Position numbers and translations under genes: made by a program. A stretch of 64,000 bases of DNA from Mycolicibacter icosiumassiliensis (GTDB taxonomy: Bacteria > Actinomycetota > Actinomycetes > Mycobacteriales > Mycobacteriaceae). Under the pieces are notes generated by a model that saw nothing but the letters and a program-made list of their open reading frames with translations, ran no database searches and was not told where the DNA came from. Shown here piece after piece: positions 20,127-28,402 of this stretch (its first letter is position 1; each line of letters opens with the position of its first letter). The stretch is from positions 364,801-428,800 of the forward strand of contig NZ_LT546166.1 of the NCBI RefSeq assembly GCF_900078685.2, read 5' to 3'.

Positions 20127-21803
20127 ATGACATATGACTACGACGTAGTGGTGATCGGTTCGGGATTCGGCGGCAGCGTGGCGGCGCTGCGCCTGACCGA
20201 GAAGGGCTACCGGGTTGCCGTATTGGACATGGGCCGGCGCTGGGCCCCCACCGACTTCCCGCCCAACAACTGGCACATCCGCAAGGCGATGTGGGCACCG
20301 AAGCTGGGCTGCTTCGGCCCGCAACGGCTGACCGTGCTGGGCAAGACGTTCATCGCCAGTGCTGTCGGGGTCGGCGGCGGGTCGTTGATCTACGGCAACA
20401 CCCTCTACGAGCCGGTGGAGCGGTTTTACAGCGACCCGCAGTGGGCGCACATCACCGACTGGAAGTCCGAGCTGGCACCGTATTACGAACAGGCCCGCCG
20501 GATGCTCGGGGTGACACCCACCCCGCACACCACCCCGGCCGACGAGGTGTTGCTGGCGGTGGCCCGCGATCTCGGGGTCGAGGACACCTACCACCCGACC
20601 AACGTCGGCGTCTTCTTCGGCGAGGAGCCCGGCAAGACTGTCCCGGATCCGTTCTTCGGCGGGGCCGGCCCTGAGCGCGCCGGCTGCATCGGCTGCGCAC
20701 AGTGCTTCACCGGCTGCCCGCACAACGCGAAGAACACCACCGAGACCAACTACCTGTATCTGGCCGAGCACGCCGGCGCCCAGATCCATCCGATGACCAT
20801 GGTCACCGATGTGCGGCCGCACGGCGACGGCTATGTGGTCAGCACGGTGCGCACCGGCCGCTGGGTGCGCAAGCACAAGCGCGACTTCACCGCGGGCCAG
20901 GTGGTGTTCGCCGCGGCCTCGCTGGGCACCCAGCGGCTGCTGCACAAGCTGCGCGACACCGGATCACTACCGCATCTCTCACCGCGCTTGGGCGAGCTGA
21001 CCCGCACCAATTCTGAAGAGGTGCCGGTGGTGTTCGCGCCCGATCGTGACGATTTCGCGCAAGGCGTGGCGATCACCTCGTCGATCCACCCGGAGGCCAG
21101 CACCCATGTCGAGGTGTGCCGCTACGGCAAGGGATCCAACCTGTTGTCGATGATGGGCACGCATCTGATCGACGGCGGACCGTGGCGGTTCGCCCGGCTG
21201 ATGCTGACCATCGCACGCCACCCGGCGATGATGCTGCACAGCATGTTCCCCCGCGACGCCTCGGCGCATTCGATCATCGTGCTGGTGATGCAGTCGCTGG
21301 ACAACTCGCTGACCACCTACCGCAAACGTGGCCTGTTCGGCACCCGCATGACCACGAAACAGGGTGCGGGCGAACCTAATCCGGACTGGATCCCGACCGC
21401 CCACGACGTAGCGCGCCGGATGGCCGACAAGGTCGGCGGGATGGCCGGCGGCACCTACCTCGACGCGCTGAATATCCCGCTGACGGCGCACTTCATCGGC
21501 GGTTGCCCGATCGGTGAATCCGCGGCTACCGGGGTCATCGACCCCTATCAGCGCGCCTACGGACATCCCGGCGTCCACGTGGTCGACGGGTCGGCGATCA
21601 CCGCCAACCTGGGTGTGAACCCCTCGTTCACCATCACCGCGCAAGCCGAACGGGCGATGGCGTTGTGGCCCAACAACGGTGAGCCCGATTCCCGCCCTCC
21701 GTTGGGCCAGCCGTACCGGCGCATCGCACCGGTGCGACCGCACCACCCGACGGTGCCCGACGATGCCCCCGGCGCGCTGCGACTCCCGCTGTCGCCGGCC
21801 TGA
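20127..21803 (+). CDS. GMC-family FAD oxidoreductase, cholesterol-oxidase ChoD-like
   Basis: The product is 558 aa. The FAD-binding Rossmann motif GSGFGGSVAALRLTEKG is at residues 10-26, followed by a GVGGGSLIYGNTLY segment and a Cys cluster CIGCAQCFTGCPHNAKN (about residues 190-206). The C-terminal GMC signature is NIPLTAHFIGGCPIG and VDGSAITANLGVNPS. It resembles M. tuberculosis ChoD (Rv3409c) along its whole length and is probably a paralog. The Cys cluster is unusual for GMC enzymes and could bind an iron-sulfur cluster. The role is inferred as sterol or lipid-alcohol oxidation, cytoplasmic because no signal peptide is visible. Confidence 0.86.
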   Translation: MTYDYDVVVIGSGFGGSVAALRLTEKGYRVAVLDMGRRWAPTDFPPNNWHIRKAMWAPKLGCFGPQRLTVLGKTFIASAVGVGGGSLIYGNTLYEPVERFYSDPQWAHITDWKSELAPYYEQARRMLGVTPTPHTTPADEVLLAVARDLGVEDTYHPTNVGVFFGEEPGKTVPDPFFGGAGPERAGCIGCAQCFTGCPHNAKNTTETNYLYLAEHAGAQIHPMTMVTDVRPHGDGYVVSTVRTGRWVRKHKRDFTAGQVVFAAASLGTQRLLHKLRDTGSLPHLSPRLGELTRTNSEEVPVVFAPDRDDFAQGVAITSSIHPEASTHVEVCRYGKGSNLLSMMGTHLIDGGPWRFARLMLTIARHPAMMLHSMFPRDASAHSIIVLVMQSLDNSLTTYRKRGLFGTRMTTKQGAGEPNPDWIPTAHDVARRMADKVGGMAGGTYLDALNIPLTAHFIGGCPIGESAATGVIDPYQRAYGHPGVHVVDGSAITANLGVNPSFTITAQAERAMALWPNNGEPDSRPPLGQPYRRIAPVRPHHPTVPDDAPGALRLPLSPA

Positions 21804-21869
21804 CGGCCTCGGCGGGTTTGGCCCGTTGCGGGGAATGAGACCCACGCAGAGCTATCGTTATCAACCGTC

Positions 21870-22358
21870 ATGAAACCGGATCAGGATGCCGTCGGCCGAG
21901 CCGCGCTGGAGTCGCAGATATCAGCCGATCTGCGGGAGCTGGCTGCCGAATCCGAGCAGATCGGCCAGCGGTTCGCTGATTCCAACAACGTACGCCAGAC
22001 CGATTTCCGCGCGCTGCTGCACATCATGGTCGCGGAGACTGCCGGAACCCCAATCAGTCCCAGTGAACTGCGCGAACGCATGGGACTGTCGGGCGCGGCG
22101 ATCACCTACCTTGTCGATCGTCTCATCGAGTCCGGCCATGTGCGGCGCGAAGCGCACGCCTCCGACCGACGCAAGGTCACGTTGCGCTACTCCGAGCTGG
22201 GCTTGGACACCGCCAGAGGATTTTTCACTCCGCTGCAGAATCACACCCGGCTAGCGCTGCAGGAGTTCTCCGACGTCGACCTGGACACTGCACATCGGGT
22301 TTTCGCTGCCGTCATCTCGGCGATGCGGCGCTTCCATTCCGAGCTGGAGAATCCGTGA
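21870..22358 (+). CDS. MarR-family transcriptional regulator
   Basis: The product is 162 aa. The winged helix is clear: SPSELRERMGLSGAAITYLVDRLIESGHVRREAHASDRRKVTL (DxRxxxL wing at about 95-101). MarR proteins bind palindromic DNA as dimers and release it on ligand binding. The gene lies directly before the photolyase gene and 1.5 kb before two perfect palindromes in front of the SOUL/TspO operon, which makes it a candidate repressor of this cluster. Confidence 0.88.
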   Translation: MKPDQDAVGRAALESQISADLRELAAESEQIGQRFADSNNVRQTDFRALLHIMVAETAGTPISPSELRERMGLSGAAITYLVDRLIESGHVRREAHASDRRKVTLRYSELGLDTARGFFTPLQNHTRLALQEFSDVDLDTAHRVFAAVISAMRRFHSELENP

Positions 22359-22430
22359 GCCAGTCCGCCGTCGCGCGACACCGCTGCGACCGGCAAGCCC
22401 AAGTCAGGGGTTTGGGGGCAAGATAGCCCG

Positions 22431-23777
22431 ATGCCGGTCCTGCTGTGGTACCGCCGCGATCTGCGAGTCGGTGACCTGCCGTCACTGTCGGCTGCACTCG
22501 CGGAGGACCCCGAAGTGTTGTGCTGTTTCGTCCTGGACCCGCAGCTTGAGGCCTCGGCCGGGCGGCCTCGTCTGCAGTTCCTGGGGCAGTGTCTGCGGAA
22601 CCTTCGCGATGACTTGGGCGGCCGGCTGCTGGTCACTCGCGGGCTTCCGCAGCAGCGGATTCCACGGATCGCCGCCGCGATTGGGGCGTCGGCCGTGCAT
22701 GTCTCGGAGGATTTCGCTCCGTTCGGGCGCCGGCGTGACGCGAGCGTTCGCGCCACACTTGGTGACATACCGTTGGTGGCTACCGGCTCCCCGTATCTGG
22801 TCTCTCCGGGACGGGTCGTCAAAGACGATGGGGCTCCCTACCGGGTCTTCACCCCGTTCTTTCGGCGGTGGCGTGAGCACGGCTGGCGGCGTCCGGTGCA
22901 CTCGCGGCCGGCGTCGGCGCACTGGATCGACCCCTTCGCCTTGTCCAACGAGATTGCTCAACCGGTGGAAATCCCGGACTTCGGTGGACGGCTCGAGCTC
23001 CCCGCGGGCGAAGGTGCGGCACTTGAGCACTGGAAGGCATTTGTCGGCAGCGGTTTGGAGCGCTACGAGCAGGACCGCGATCGACCCGACGGCAGTGCGG
23101 GAAGCCGGATGTCGGCCTACCTGAAATTCGGCAACATACATCCGCGCACCATGGCCGCCGATCTCGACCCGCAGGATCCGGGGTCAGCTGCCTATTTGCG
23201 GCAGTTGGCTTTCCGGGACTTCTATGCCGCGGTGCTGCATTTTTGGCCGCGCAGTGCTTGGGCTAACTGGAATCGTGGGTTTGACTCCATTCAGACCGAT
23301 ACCGACGCCGAGGCGCGGCGCCTGTTCGAGCGCTGGAAGGCCGGTGAGACCGGCTTTCCGATCGTCGACGCCGGCATGCGGGAGTTGCGCGCGACCGGAT
23401 TCATGCCCAATCGGGTGCGAATGATCGTCGCATCGTTCCTGGTCAAGGACTTGCATCTGCCCTGGCAGTGGGGTGCGCGCTGGTTCTTGGATCAGCTGGT
23501 GGACGGCGACGTGGCCAACAATCAACATGGCTGGCAGTGGTGTGCGGGATGCGGCACCGATGCCGCGCCCTACTTTCGGGTCTTCAACCCGACGCTGCAG
23601 GGCCGCACATTCGACCCCGACGGCGCCTACGTGCGTCGCTGGGTCCCGGAGCTGGCGGACGTCGCCGACCCGCATCTGGTTGGGGCCTCCCCGCCGCCGG
23701 GGTATCCGGAGCCCATGGTGGATCACCGCCAGGAGCGCTCCGAGGCGCTGCGCCGTTACCAGCGGATCAGCGGCTAG
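22431..23777 (+). CDS. phr: Deoxyribodipyrimidine photolyase (cryptochrome/photolyase family)
   Basis: The product is 448 aa. The N-terminal antenna domain starts MPVLLWYRRDLRVGDLPSL. The C-terminal FAD domain has RMSAYLKFGNIHPRT, FPIVDAGMRELRATGFMPNRVRM, VDGDVANNQHGWQW and FRVFNPTLQG, all family signatures of class I CPD photolyases. The enzyme would split UV-induced pyrimidine dimers in DNA using blue light. M. tuberculosis lacks it; environmental mycobacteria exposed to light often have it. The sequence alone does not exclude a cryptochrome role. Confidence 0.92.
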   Translation: MPVLLWYRRDLRVGDLPSLSAALAEDPEVLCCFVLDPQLEASAGRPRLQFLGQCLRNLRDDLGGRLLVTRGLPQQRIPRIAAAIGASAVHVSEDFAPFGRRRDASVRATLGDIPLVATGSPYLVSPGRVVKDDGAPYRVFTPFFRRWREHGWRRPVHSRPASAHWIDPFALSNEIAQPVEIPDFGGRLELPAGEGAALEHWKAFVGSGLERYEQDRDRPDGSAGSRMSAYLKFGNIHPRTMAADLDPQDPGSAAYLRQLAFRDFYAAVLHFWPRSAWANWNRGFDSIQTDTDAEARRLFERWKAGETGFPIVDAGMRELRATGFMPNRVRMIVASFLVKDLHLPWQWGARWFLDQLVDGDVANNQHGWQWCAGCGTDAAPYFRVFNPTLQGRTFDPDGAYVRRWVPELADVADPHLVGASPPPGYPEPMVDHRQERSEALRRYQRISG

Positions 23778-23821
23778 CCGAACGGAGCTGAGCTGATCGG
23801 CTCGGCCGAGTAGCTAAATAG

Positions 23822-23850
23822 TTCATTAAATGAATGATTCAATTATTGAA
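23822..23850. promoter_or_regulatory. Two tandem palindromes (operator) overlapping a promoter for the SOUL/TspO operon
   Basis: TTCATTAAATGAA (23822-23834) and TTCAATTATTGAA (23838-23850) are each perfect inverted repeats with 6-bp arms around one base, with centres 16 bp apart. They stand out as AT-rich DNA in GC-rich surroundings. The second overlaps a possible -35 (TTGAAC, 23846-23851), followed 18 bp later by TACGGT (23870-23875) as -10. A dimeric repressor bound here would block transcription; the nearby MarR protein is the obvious candidate. Confidence 0.7.
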
Positions 23851-23907
23851 CAGCTATCCGGTGTGGGGCTACGGTTGATGCTGTTCGGACAGCACGGAGG
23901 TGGCTAC

Positions 23908-23940
23908 ATGACCAACCGGATGAGCCGGGGCCGGGCATGA
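23908..23940 (+). CDS. Possible 10-codon leader ORF overlapping the SOUL gene start
   Basis: MTNRMSRGRA, with GGAGG (23896-23900) 7 nt upstream. Its TGA (23938-23940) overlaps the ATG (23937) of the SOUL gene, which has no good ribosome-binding site of its own. Translation of the SOUL gene may therefore depend on this short ORF. Confidence 0.4.
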   Translation: MTNRMSRGRA

Positions 23941-24524
23941 AGGCAATACGCTCTGTGGTGACTGCCGCTCTTCAGGCGCTCGGATCACTAGTTGGTTTTC
24001 GCAACGGTACCGAAGAGCCTGCGTACACCGTGGAGCAGCGGACTCGCGATGTAGAGGTTCGCCGCTACGCGGAGCGCGTGGTCGCTGAAACAGTCGTCAC
24101 CGGTGAGGTGGAAACGGCACGCAGCACTGGCTTTCGGCGGCTGGCCGGATATATCTTTGGCGGCAATCACTCCCGAGCGAAGTTCGCGATGACTGCACCC
24201 GTCGCCCAACAGTCCACCACCCCGAGGCAATGGGTGATTCGCTTTTTCATGCCAGCCGGCATCGGCCTGGAGTCGCTGCCGGAGCCCGACAACTCCGCAG
24301 TGCAGTTGGTGCGCATCCCCGCTGAGACGGTCGCGGTGCACACCTTCTCCGGCGATCGTGGTCGTCGCGCTGTTGAAATGCGCACCGCGACGCTGCTTAA
24401 TGCCGTGAAAAACATGCAGTTTGAGCCAGACGGTGTACCGCAGGCGTGGTTCTACGATCCGCCTTGGACCCTTCCGATGTTTCGTCGCAACGAGATTGCG
24501 GTACCTGTCACCGAGAACGATTGA
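23937..24524 (+). CDS. SOUL-family heme/porphyrin-binding protein
   Basis: The product is 195 aa. It has the SOUL fold signatures EPAYTVEQRTRDVEVRRYAERVVAE, FRRLAGYIFGGN, IAMTAPV-type segment (FAMTAPVAQQ) and the C-terminal YDPPWTLPMFRRNEIAVPV. SOUL proteins bind heme or other tetrapyrroles. It lies between a photolyase and a TspO gene, suggesting a role in photosensitising porphyrin handling in light. No signal peptide is visible. Confidence 0.88.
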   Translation: MKAIRSVVTAALQALGSLVGFRNGTEEPAYTVEQRTRDVEVRRYAERVVAETVVTGEVETARSTGFRRLAGYIFGGNHSRAKFAMTAPVAQQSTTPRQWVIRFFMPAGIGLESLPEPDNSAVQLVRIPAETVAVHTFSGDRGRRAVEMRTATLLNAVKNMQFEPDGVPQAWFYDPPWTLPMFRRNEIAVPVTEND

Positions 24525-24538
24525 CCCGAAGGAGCTTC

Positions 24539-25027
24539 GTGCGCATCTCCACCCTGCTCGGCACCGGCGCCGCCGTCACCGCTGCCGCCATCACCGGAAG
24601 CATTGCTACCACCCCCGCGGTCCAATCGGATTGGTATGAAGGGCTTTCAAAACCCGCGTATCAGCCGCCTCGCCAGGTCTTCCCCATCGTCTGGCCGGCG
24701 CTCTACGCCGACATCGCCGCTGTTTCGGCTTCCACCATCGATGAGCTGAACGCCCGAGGTGAGGTGGCAAAGCGGCGGTCGTACGTGGCTGCGCTGGTGG
24801 TGAACCTCGTCCTCAACGCGGGCTGGTCGTGGCTCTTCTTCAACCGCCGCCGTCTGGGGCAGTCCACTCTGGTCAGTGTGGCACTGGCGACGAGCAGCGC
24901 CGATCTGGCGCGCCGGGCCGTCGCTGTTCGAGGTGCGCGGGCCGTGCCCCTGGTGCTGTATCCGCTGTGGTGCACCTTCGCCACCGTGTTGTGCGGACAC
25001 GTCGCGGTACTCAATCGCCGCCGGTGA
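24539..25027 (+). CDS. tspO: TspO/MBR-family membrane protein
   Basis: The product is 162 aa with five predicted transmembrane helices. Typical TspO sequences are WYEGLSKPAYQPPRQVFPIVWPALY and NLVLNAGWSWLFF. TspO proteins bind porphyrins and act in their transport or light-dependent breakdown. The GTG start at 24539 follows AAGGAG with 5-nt spacing, 14 bp after the SOUL stop, so both are one operon. Longer in-frame starts would lie inside the SOUL gene and are not needed. Confidence 0.88.
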   Translation: MRISTLLGTGAAVTAAAITGSIATTPAVQSDWYEGLSKPAYQPPRQVFPIVWPALYADIAAVSASTIDELNARGEVAKRRSYVAALVVNLVLNAGWSWLFFNRRRLGQSTLVSVALATSSADLARRAVAVRGARAVPLVLYPLWCTFATVLCGHVAVLNRRR

Positions 25028-25030
25028 GGC

Positions 25031-26392
25031 TCACGGTGGGCCGGAACGCCCCAACAGATGTCTGAGCAGGGGTTCGAGTTCGGGCATGCGGAACGGGTGA
25101 TCGGCATCGTTGAGACGGCTGGGCAGCGCCCGCTGGCTCGCGCACGCGAGTTCACGAGCCCCCTGGGCGCCGAGCAACAATCGCGGACCCAGGCCCGGCA
25201 CCGGAAGTACGGTAGGCCGGCGTAGCACCCGGCCGAGCACCTTGGTGTATTCGGCGTTGCGCGCCGGATTCGGGGCGACCGCGTTCACCGGCCCAGAAAG
25301 GCCGTGGTCCCACAGGGCCCGGTGATAGATGTCGATCAAGTCGTCGATCCCGATCCACGGCAGCCACTGCCGGCCGTTGCCGAGCCGACCGCCAAGCCCC
25401 GCTGCGAACAGTGGCCGCATCAAGCGCAACGTCCCGCCCCGCGGGGACTGCACGATGCCCGTGCGAACGCGCACCACGCGGGTCCCCGACTGCTCTGCCG
25501 GCGTGACGGCGTCCTCCCAGTCGGCGACGACGTCGGCCAGGAACCCCTCGCCGCGTTCGGTGTCTTCGGTCAGAATGTCGTCGCCGCGGTCGTAGCCGTA
25601 ATAGCCGACGGCCGAAGCGCAGATGAGAGCGGTCGGTCCCGCGGTAGTGCCGGCGATCAACTCAGCGAGCTTTCGGGTAGGTCCGATTCTGCTGTCGCGG
25701 ATTTCGCGGCGGTGTTCGGCGGTGAACCGTCCGGCGATCGACGCGCCGGCCAAATGAATCACCGCATCGATTCCGGTCAACAGGTCACGGTCTGGATGGT
25801 CAGGATTCCACTGCCGCTCATCAGGATTGCCTGCGGCATGTCGAACCAGTCGAATCACCCGGTGGCCGCCTGTGTTCAAGAATGCCGTCAAAGCCGAACC
25901 CACGAGCCCCGTCGATCCGCTGATGGCCACGGTCAGGGGCGTCAGGCCGTGTTGTTCGGCCCGCTGATGCGCGGCGAGGTCGTCGGCGAGCTGGCGGTGC
26001 CGGTAGACGAACATCGGCCGCAGCAAGAACTCGGGGATGGGGGTGTCGACCTTGTCGATCACCCGTGTCCGGCCGTCGCCCAGATCCTCGAACTCGTGGG
26101 TGTGCCGCCAGCTGAGCGTGACCCGGGTGGGTAGCGATGCCAGGCCTTGCCCGCCGAGCGCATCGACAAACCGCTCGGGCGGAGCGTAGCCGTCGGGCTG
26201 GTGTTCGGCGACCCAACGAATCCCGCCGGGAAGGGCGAGTACGGCTGTCCCGCTGCGCAGCGAGTCGGCCTCGCTGACGAGGTGCATCGGCTGCCACGGC
26301 GGACTCAGACGAGTGAACGCGCCCGGCCTCGCATACCAGGCGAAGACCTCCTCACGCGGCGCGGCAACAGTGCTGGAGAAGATCAATCCCAT
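25031..26392 (-). CDS. SRPBCC domain fused to TIGR01777-type SDR epimerase
   Basis: The product is 453 aa. Residues 1-150 are an SRPBCC ligand-binding domain (starting MGLIFSSTVAAPREEVFAWY). From about residue 155 there is an extended short-chain dehydrogenase of the TIGR01777 type, with ISGSTGLVGSALTAFL, DAVIHLAGASIAGRF, ICASAVGYYG and the C-terminal LLLGAQGARELACASQRALPSRL. M. tuberculosis Rv2216 has the SDR part alone as I recall it. Homologs often sit beside photolyase and DUF1365/amine-oxidase genes in light-induced loci, as here. It converges with tspO and is divergent from the polyketide unit. Substrate unknown. Confidence 0.86.
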   Translation of the reverse strand: MGLIFSSTVAAPREEVFAWYARPGAFTRLSPPWQPMHLVSEADSLRSGTAVLALPGGIRWVAEHQPDGYAPPERFVDALGGQGLASLPTRVTLSWRHTHEFEDLGDGRTRVIDKVDTPIPEFLLRPMFVYRHRQLADDLAAHQRAEQHGLTPLTVAISGSTGLVGSALTAFLNTGGHRVIRLVRHAAGNPDERQWNPDHPDRDLLTGIDAVIHLAGASIAGRFTAEHRREIRDSRIGPTRKLAELIAGTTAGPTALICASAVGYYGYDRGDDILTEDTERGEGFLADVVADWEDAVTPAEQSGTRVVRVRTGIVQSPRGGTLRLMRPLFAAGLGGRLGNGRQWLPWIGIDDLIDIYHRALWDHGLSGPVNAVAPNPARNAEYTKVLGRVLRRPTVLPVPGLGPRLLLGAQGARELACASQRALPSRLNDADHPFRMPELEPLLRHLLGRSGPP

Positions 26393-26476
26393 GCTTCGAC
26401 GCTACTGCGCCCTGCCGTAACCCGCCTGCTTGGTTTCGACTCGTCAGGACATTTCGAAAGTTGGGTGGCGCAAGAG

Positions 26477-26505
26477 CCCGACCGTCGGCGGCGCAGCTTC
26501 GAATA
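26477..26505 (+). promoter_or_regulatory. Predicted ECF-type promoter of the halogenase/PKS unit
   Basis: CCCGACC (26477-26483), 16 bp, CGAATA (26500-26505), then AC. The same element with the same spacing lies in front of the amine-oxidase operon at 39312-39340, next to sigK/rskA. The predicted +1 (26512) falls on an ATG, as it does at 39347. The GC-rich -35 and CGAA-type -10 do not look like SigA and fit an ECF sigma factor; SigK is the nearest candidate. Confidence 0.65.
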
Positions 26506-26511
26506 ACTCCT

Positions 26512-26568
26512 ATGGGGCACGCCGTTCAGCGCTCGGGCGAAACGCCGGCCCGGTGCGTGGGTAGGTGA
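26512..26568 (+). CDS. Possible leaderless 18-codon ORF before the halogenase gene
   Basis: The ORF starts MGHAVQRSGETPARCVGR at the predicted transcription start and stops one codon before the halogenase GTG (26572), in the same frame. Leaderless translation is common in mycobacteria. It may couple translation into the halogenase gene. No similarity was recognised. Confidence 0.35.
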   Translation: MGHAVQRSGETPARCVGR

Positions 26569-26571
26569 GGC

Positions 26572-28353
26572 GTGGACGGCCCCCTGGCGGCATCGCGCCT
26601 GAGCCAACCGACGCGCGAGGCGCTCGCCCAGCGCATTCGCGCCCGCCTTTCGGTCGCCGAGGTCCAGACGGCCGACCGTACGGCCGATCATGATGTGACC
26701 ATCATCGGTGATGGGGTGTCGGCGCTCGCTTTGGCGCTGGAGGTCGGCCGGGTTCGTCCGGGTACGCGGGTCCTGATCGTCGGCCCTACGTTGCATCCGG
26801 TACCGGAGATCACCCACACGGTTGGCGAATCCACTGTGGAGGTGTCCGCGCACTACCTGCGGGATCGCCTGGGGCTGGCGGATCACCTCACATCGCAACA
26901 GATCCGCAAGATGGGGCTGCGGATGTTCTTTTCGCACGGCGGGAACAACGACATCGCGAGGCGCATGGAACTGGGAAGCTCGTGTTTCGCGCCGCAGGTG
27001 ACCTACCAGATCGATCGCGGACGGTTGGAGAACGAACTTGCCCGCCGCGCCCACTCGATGGGCATTCAATTCGCCTGCGGGCGAGTCCGCTCGGTCGAGC
27101 TTGGCGGCCCGGATGGCCTCCATGTCGTTACCGTCCAAGACGCCGAAGCGGTCACCCGGACAACGACTCGGTGGGTGGTCGATGCTTCGGGACGCAACCG
27201 GGTGCTGCCCCGACAGCTGGACCTGCAGCGGGCCAACGCACACAACTGCAATGCTGTCTGGTTCCGCGTTGCGGCAGAGATCGACGTCGGTCGCTGGAGC
27301 GATGACCCGGCTTGGCAGGGACGGCTGAGCGAAGGCGACCGAGCGATGTCCACCAATCACCTGATGGGCGAGGGCTACTGGGTCTGGCTGATTCGACTGC
27401 CGTCCGGTGCCACCAGTGTCGGCATCGTGGCAGACCCCGCGTTTCAGTCGTTCGACGAGTTCAACACCTTGGATAGGGCCAAGGCCTGGTTGCGTGCACA
27501 CGAGCCCCAACTCGCCGGCGTACTGGCGGAGTACGACCAGGCGATCTTGGACTTCCGGGTCATGAAGAAATACAGCCATGGTGCTGCGAAGGTCTTCGAC
27601 GGTCGCGACCGGTGGTGCCTCACCGGCGACGCGGGAGTTTTCCTGGACCCGCTGTATTCGTCTGGCTTGGATCTGGTTGCGATCGGCAACGGCCTGATCA
27701 CGGACCTGATCAGTCGCGAACTCGATGGCCAGGACGTGGCGGCTCGTGCACAGATCAGTGACACCGTATTCAGATCACTCAGCGAGATGTGGCTCGTCGT
27801 GTACCAGGGGCAATACGCTTTGATGGGCGCGCCGGCGGTGATGGCGACGAAGATTATCTGGGATATCGCGTTCTACTGGGGCTTTATCGGCCTGCTCTAC
27901 ATCAACGGCCGGTTCGTCGGTATTGCCGACGAACCGACGTTCGTTCCGCATTTGGACGGCCTCATAGCACTCAGCAATCGGGTTCAGAAATTCTTCCAGG
28001 AGTGGGCCGAAGTGGACGGCGGCGCCCCCTCGGTTCCCTTCGTTGACTTGTACGCTCCGCTGAATTTCATGGTTTCACTGCATGTCTCGATGATGGAAGC
28101 CAGCCAAGACTTCACGCAGCAGTTCGATGCCAACGAGGGTTTGCTCCGTAGGTTGGCGGGACAACTCACCGAGACCGTCATCGTGCAGAAGTCTCTGGAT
28201 TTCGACGACGACGACGTCGTGAGACAGGTCCAGGAGTGGCAACAGGATCCGCTCCTTCGGGAATTGCGGTCAACCTACCGTCGCGGCCAGGCGTCTGAGC
28301 CGCTCAGTGAAGGCTGGATCGTCACGACTTCACCGAAGCTACAACCGACTTGA
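26572..28353 (+). CDS. Flavin-dependent halogenase-like oxidoreductase
   Basis: The product is 593 aa. The FAD-binding fold (IIGDGVSALALALEVG, residues 44-59), an early TVGESTVEVSAHYLRDRLGL segment, Lys113 in IRKMGLRMFF and the WVWLI motif at 270-274 (family WxWxI, here followed by Arg instead of Pro) match the tryptophan-halogenase superfamily (PF04820). The GDAGVFLDPLYSSGLDLVAIGNG block closes the FAD site. In flavin halogenases a conserved Lys activates hypochlorous acid; Lys113 lies where I expect it. The enzyme could halogenate or oxidise the product of the PKS that follows. The GTG start is preceded by AGGTGAGG. A non-halogenating hydroxylase is the alternative. Confidence 0.8.
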   Translation: MDGPLAASRLSQPTREALAQRIRARLSVAEVQTADRTADHDVTIIGDGVSALALALEVGRVRPGTRVLIVGPTLHPVPEITHTVGESTVEVSAHYLRDRLGLADHLTSQQIRKMGLRMFFSHGGNNDIARRMELGSSCFAPQVTYQIDRGRLENELARRAHSMGIQFACGRVRSVELGGPDGLHVVTVQDAEAVTRTTTRWVVDASGRNRVLPRQLDLQRANAHNCNAVWFRVAAEIDVGRWSDDPAWQGRLSEGDRAMSTNHLMGEGYWVWLIRLPSGATSVGIVADPAFQSFDEFNTLDRAKAWLRAHEPQLAGVLAEYDQAILDFRVMKKYSHGAAKVFDGRDRWCLTGDAGVFLDPLYSSGLDLVAIGNGLITDLISRELDGQDVAARAQISDTVFRSLSEMWLVVYQGQYALMGAPAVMATKIIWDIAFYWGFIGLLYINGRFVGIADEPTFVPHLDGLIALSNRVQKFFQEWAEVDGGAPSVPFVDLYAPLNFMVSLHVSMMEASQDFTQQFDANEGLLRRLAGQLTETVIVQKSLDFDDDDVVRQVQEWQQDPLLRELRSTYRRGQASEPLSEGWIVTTSPKLQPT

Positions 28354-28402
28354 CATTCGAAGGGCCAGACGAGCACCGAATCACCTTACGCGAGAACAGG
28401 AG

